Below are positions 61,521 through 64,000 of a stretch of 64,000 nt of DNA, piece by piece. The notes beneath the pieces are model-generated. The model was given only the letters and a program-made list of their open reading frames with translations, searched no databases and had not been told where the DNA came from. The position numbers were made by a program, and so were the translations under genes. Where the stretch lies: assembly GCF_002312815.1 (NCBI RefSeq), contig NZ_NKQJ01000012.1:104461-168460 (forward strand), read 5' to 3'. Numbering within the stretch: the stretch's first letter is position 1; each line of letters opens with the position of its first letter. The DNA comes from Agaribacterium haliotis (lineage in GTDB: Bacteria > Pseudomonadota > Gammaproteobacteria > Pseudomonadales > Cellvibrionaceae).

Positions 61521-63359
61521 TTAGTGGCGCTGATCCGGCGGTAAATCAGACGGGTCAGAGGTATCAAACAAAGTCGCTTCAACCAAACCGCTGGCACCTA
61601 GATTGCTACTGGCTGCAATATTTACAAATGAGCCGCGCAGGGTTGAGCGCTCGCCCTGATCCAGTGCCCCATTGCCGTTGTCATCGGTATTGTACAAGTT
61701 CAAGGTTGCCAAGCCCTGGCGCGAAGAGCTAAAGCTGGCAAAGTCATTGCCGTCAATTTCCAGGGAGCGAAATGCCAAAGCAAAGACGCCGCTGCGACCG
61801 GAACCGTAAAAACGATTAAACAAAATGCTGATGCCAACGCTGGCATCGGTGCTGTTGGCGTTGGCACCGTGATCCTGGAACGGCAGGATACTGATGGCCT
61901 GATTGTTCTGATCGCCATTTACAACACGGTTCACCGCAATATCATTATTTTGGATGATCACATCGCGCGACATATGCTCAACATTAATTGCCGATGAAAA
62001 GTCGTACATATCACTGCTAACACCGACCGTTTCAACAAAGTTATTTTCGATGCGCACATCGGCCACTTTCGCAACCGCGATAGGAAATTCCGTCGCGCGC
62101 ACAGCGTCACTGGCGGTTCTGCCGGTATTTTTAGAGATCACACCGTTGTTAAACTTGGTGATAATGTAATTGTTGGCACCGCGGTAGGCCGCTGTATTGT
62201 TCGGAAAACCGGGCGCCTCGTAGGCGTTAAAACCGTCGTTGCCTGCGTCAATCTGTACACCCACCTGCATGGCTTGCTGGCCGTTGTCGACAAAAAAGCG
62301 GTTCTGGCTGATGGTCAGTGAACCGGCCTGCTGGTAATAAAGAGGTGAACCTGCAGTGTCATACAAGCCGGTGGCGACTTTATTAAAATACGACAGCGAT
62401 GCATCGCGAGTTAAATCAATACCTTTGTTCATGTTCTGAAAGGTATTGCTGACGATATACAAATTGCTTGGTATCACACCCTGGTTGCGCAAACCCGCGG
62501 TTGCATTTTTTAAGGTGACACTAACCAAACTAAAATTATTACTGCGTGTACTGGCTTTATTATTCAGCTCAATCAGCGTATTTGAGCCGTAACGGTTACC
62601 ACCATCGACGGTTAAATTTCGTAATACCACATTATTTGCCGCGATAATAAAGGCCGGGGTAAATTCCGCGTAGGCACCGCTGCTCGGTACGCTGTGATTC
62701 AGCTGTTTACCGTTGCCATCGATGACTACCGCTTTATCGACAACAATGGATTGCTGATAACTGAAGCCCGACGACAGTGTCAGCACATCGCCGGCACTTG
62801 CATTCGCAATCGCTGCAACTAAGGCTGCGCGGCTGTTAATGCCACCTGTGGCAGGTGGTTGTGTGCCCGGCTGAGAGCCCGAATTCTGCACATTAAAGGC
62901 TAAGCGGTTCTCGTCACAGCCCTGCCACATAACCAGGCCAGTGCCACTGGCGGGGTTGGCCGAGCCGCCAACTGGGTGCACACACATAGCACTTGAAACT
63001 TGTTTGATACTGCCTGCCGCACTGCGCTCAAAACGCACACGATCGGTAAAATCGCAGCCATCCCAGAGCACTAAGGCCGTGCCATTTTCAGGAATATTGG
63101 CGCCACCTGAGTGCACACACTTATTGCTGGCAACATGCTTGATACTGCCGCCGGAGCTCCAGCTAAACTGGGCTGCCGCTGTTGAACAGTTGTTGCTCAA
63201 CACCAACTTGGTACCGTTGGCAGGCGAAGTGGAACCACCTTCAGGGCTTAAGCAAAGGCCCGAACTATGGTTAATAGTTTGTGCAGCTGTGCTAAAGCTT
63301 AAGCTGGAAAGCAGACTAAAGGTCGCGGCCGCAAGGCACAGTTTTTGTGTGTACATCAT
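61521..63359 (-). CDS. Secreted beta-trefoil/parallel beta-helix protein
   Basis: A 612-residue secreted protein. Signal peptide about 1-26. Residues about 30-160 contain three related repeats (IKHVASNKCVHSGGA, IKQVSSAMCVHPVGG, and an N-terminal one SSGLCLSPEGGSTSPANGT), each ending in LVLWDGC-like residues, the threefold pattern of a beta-trefoil lectin/CBM13-like binding module. A Gly/Pro/Thr linker (about 161-176) is followed by a right-handed parallel beta-helix (ALVAAIANASAGDVLTLSSG, VVIDGNGKQLNH, VVLRNLTVDGGNRYG), with a DTDDNGN-like NTDDNGNGALDQGE calcium-type loop near the end. It may be a polysaccharide lyase or hydrolase, but no catalytic motif was identified. ATG 63357-63359 (or 63354-63356). 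Confidence 0.8.
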   Translation of the reverse strand: MMYTQKLCLAAATFSLLSSLSFSTAAQTINHSSGLCLSPEGGSTSPANGTKLVLSNNCSTAAAQFSWSSGGSIKHVASNKCVHSGGANIPENGTALVLWDGCDFTDRVRFERSAAGSIKQVSSAMCVHPVGGSANPASGTGLVMWQGCDENRLAFNVQNSGSQPGTQPPATGGINSRAALVAAIANASAGDVLTLSSGFSYQQSIVVDKAVVIDGNGKQLNHSVPSSGAYAEFTPAFIIAANNVVLRNLTVDGGNRYGSNTLIELNNKASTRSNNFSLVSVTLKNATAGLRNQGVIPSNLYIVSNTFQNMNKGIDLTRDASLSYFNKVATGLYDTAGSPLYYQQAGSLTISQNRFFVDNGQQAMQVGVQIDAGNDGFNAYEAPGFPNNTAAYRGANNYIITKFNNGVISKNTGRTASDAVRATEFPIAVAKVADVRIENNFVETVGVSSDMYDFSSAINVEHMSRDVIIQNNDIAVNRVVNGDQNNQAISILPFQDHGANANSTDASVGISILFNRFYGSGRSGVFALAFRSLEIDGNDFASFSSSRQGLATLNLYNTDDNGNGALDQGERSTLRGSFVNIAASSNLGASGLVEATLFDTSDPSDLPPDQRH

Positions 63360-64000
63360 CTAACATCACCGTTTATTTTTATTGTCTTAATATGGAATAA
63401 AGCGCTGAGGCTCTTTAAGAACAACACTTCTCAAGCCAGGTACTTAGGTAGGCTTACCTTTGCCCTTGGCCCTCAAAGCTGCGCCAGTATTCAAACATCC
63501 GTATGAACTGTCAACGAATTACGCGCCAATATACCACCTTGAATGCATACGTTAAGTTTATATAACCAGATTCACGGATATGAGAAGCTTGAGTACTCAA
63601 AGATGGGTTTTTAAATCACAAATATTAATAAAACGGTAACAACTGATCAAAAAACAGCCTCTACACATGCAACGCGTATAGACATCGTAACAACGGCCTT
63701 AAGAATAAAGGTCAGTAAGTGGTCTTGCTTACCCAGTAGGCCAACTAAAGCAGATAGAGAAAAACAGATAGAGAAAAACAAGCCGAGCAAAGCAGGCTCA
63801 GAACTAAACGCGGGTAGAGAACGGTCAACAAGCTTAAGAATACGCGCTCACAAGCGGTAAGCGCGACTGGGCTGGGCCTGATATCCGCCCAGATGCGTTA
63901 CTCATCGCTTATTTAGCTTGCTAAACTGCGCTCAAAGTGCCTTTCTGGTCGAATACTCAGGCTCCAGCAGAGCGTATTTAATTAGTGTTAACAGGCCCTA
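63360..64000. other. 641-base region to the window end, no gene seen
   Basis: Mostly AT-rich and non-coding in appearance. It should hold the promoter of the beta-helix gene, though none is clear. The only structured item is a tandem 14-bp direct repeat CAGATAGAGAAAAA (63751-63764 and 63765-63778). No RNA gene or terminator was recognised. Confidence 0.5.
63751..63778. repeat. 14-bp tandem direct repeat, two copies
   Basis: Two exact adjacent copies of CAGATAGAGAAAAA in the non-coding end of the window. A slippage-type duplication; no function can be assigned. Confidence 0.85.

Overview
The window looks like the chromosome of a marine, polysaccharide-degrading gammaproteobacterium near Cellvibrionales/Pseudomonadales. 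Three things suggest this. The flagellar/chemotaxis order flhA-flhF-fleN-fliA-cheY-cheZ-cheA-cheB-motC-motD-parC-parP-cheW-DUF2802 is the Pseudomonas-type order. The mtaD-ubiG-mupP-yciK order is also Pseudomonas-type. A lipoprotein GH50 beta-agarase and a secreted trefoil/beta-helix protein point to algal-polysaccharide use. No rRNA, tRNA, CRISPR array, insertion sequence or prophage was recognised. The exact genus cannot be fixed from sequence reading alone.

Layout. 1-7.4 kb: the 3' end of valS, then minus-strand genes for a TraB/GumN protein, a TDT-family permease, a YaiL-like DUF2058 protein, a peroxiredoxin-glutaredoxin fusion, a hybrid sensor kinase, DUF2288 and a small putative zinc protein. 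7.4-11.0 kb: plus-strand operon mtaD-ubiG-mupP-yciK (nucleoside salvage, ubiquinone synthesis, peptidoglycan recycling). 11.0-26.6 kb: a long minus-strand flagellar export and chemotaxis block starting at flhA, which has a good sigma-54 promoter match. 26.8-34.6 kb: a transglutaminase/TPR protein, a chromate-type transporter, a small unknown protein, a UbiA-type prenyltransferase, and an AI-2E/HlyD/DUF2955 export operon. 35-40 kb: HAD hydrolase, HD dNTPase-like protein, alkyltransferase-like protein, CBS protein and FapA-like DUF342 protein. 40.2-42.1 kb: a ZntR-like regulator with a metal efflux permease behind a MerR-type promoter, then a gene remnant. 42.3-50.7 kb: META lipoprotein, GH50 agarase, an unknown acidic lipoprotein, msrQ/msrP and a PEBP-family protein. 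50.8-61.1 kb: an AraC-type regulator and a five-gene cluster of circularly permuted ATP-grasp, alpha-E, transglutaminase and DUF2126 proteins. 61.5-63.4 kb: a secreted beta-trefoil plus beta-helix protein.

The two most interesting items are (1) four tandem acidic motifs in the CheA linker that resemble the CheY-binding ends of FliM and CheZ, and (2) the ATP-grasp/alpha-E/transglutaminase cluster, a widespread but biochemically unexplained peptide-ligase-like system present here with two ATP-grasp, two alpha-E and two transglutaminase modules. Several starts were moved from the longest open frame to codons with a better ribosome binding site or a TGATG/TAATG junction; each case is explained in its entry.
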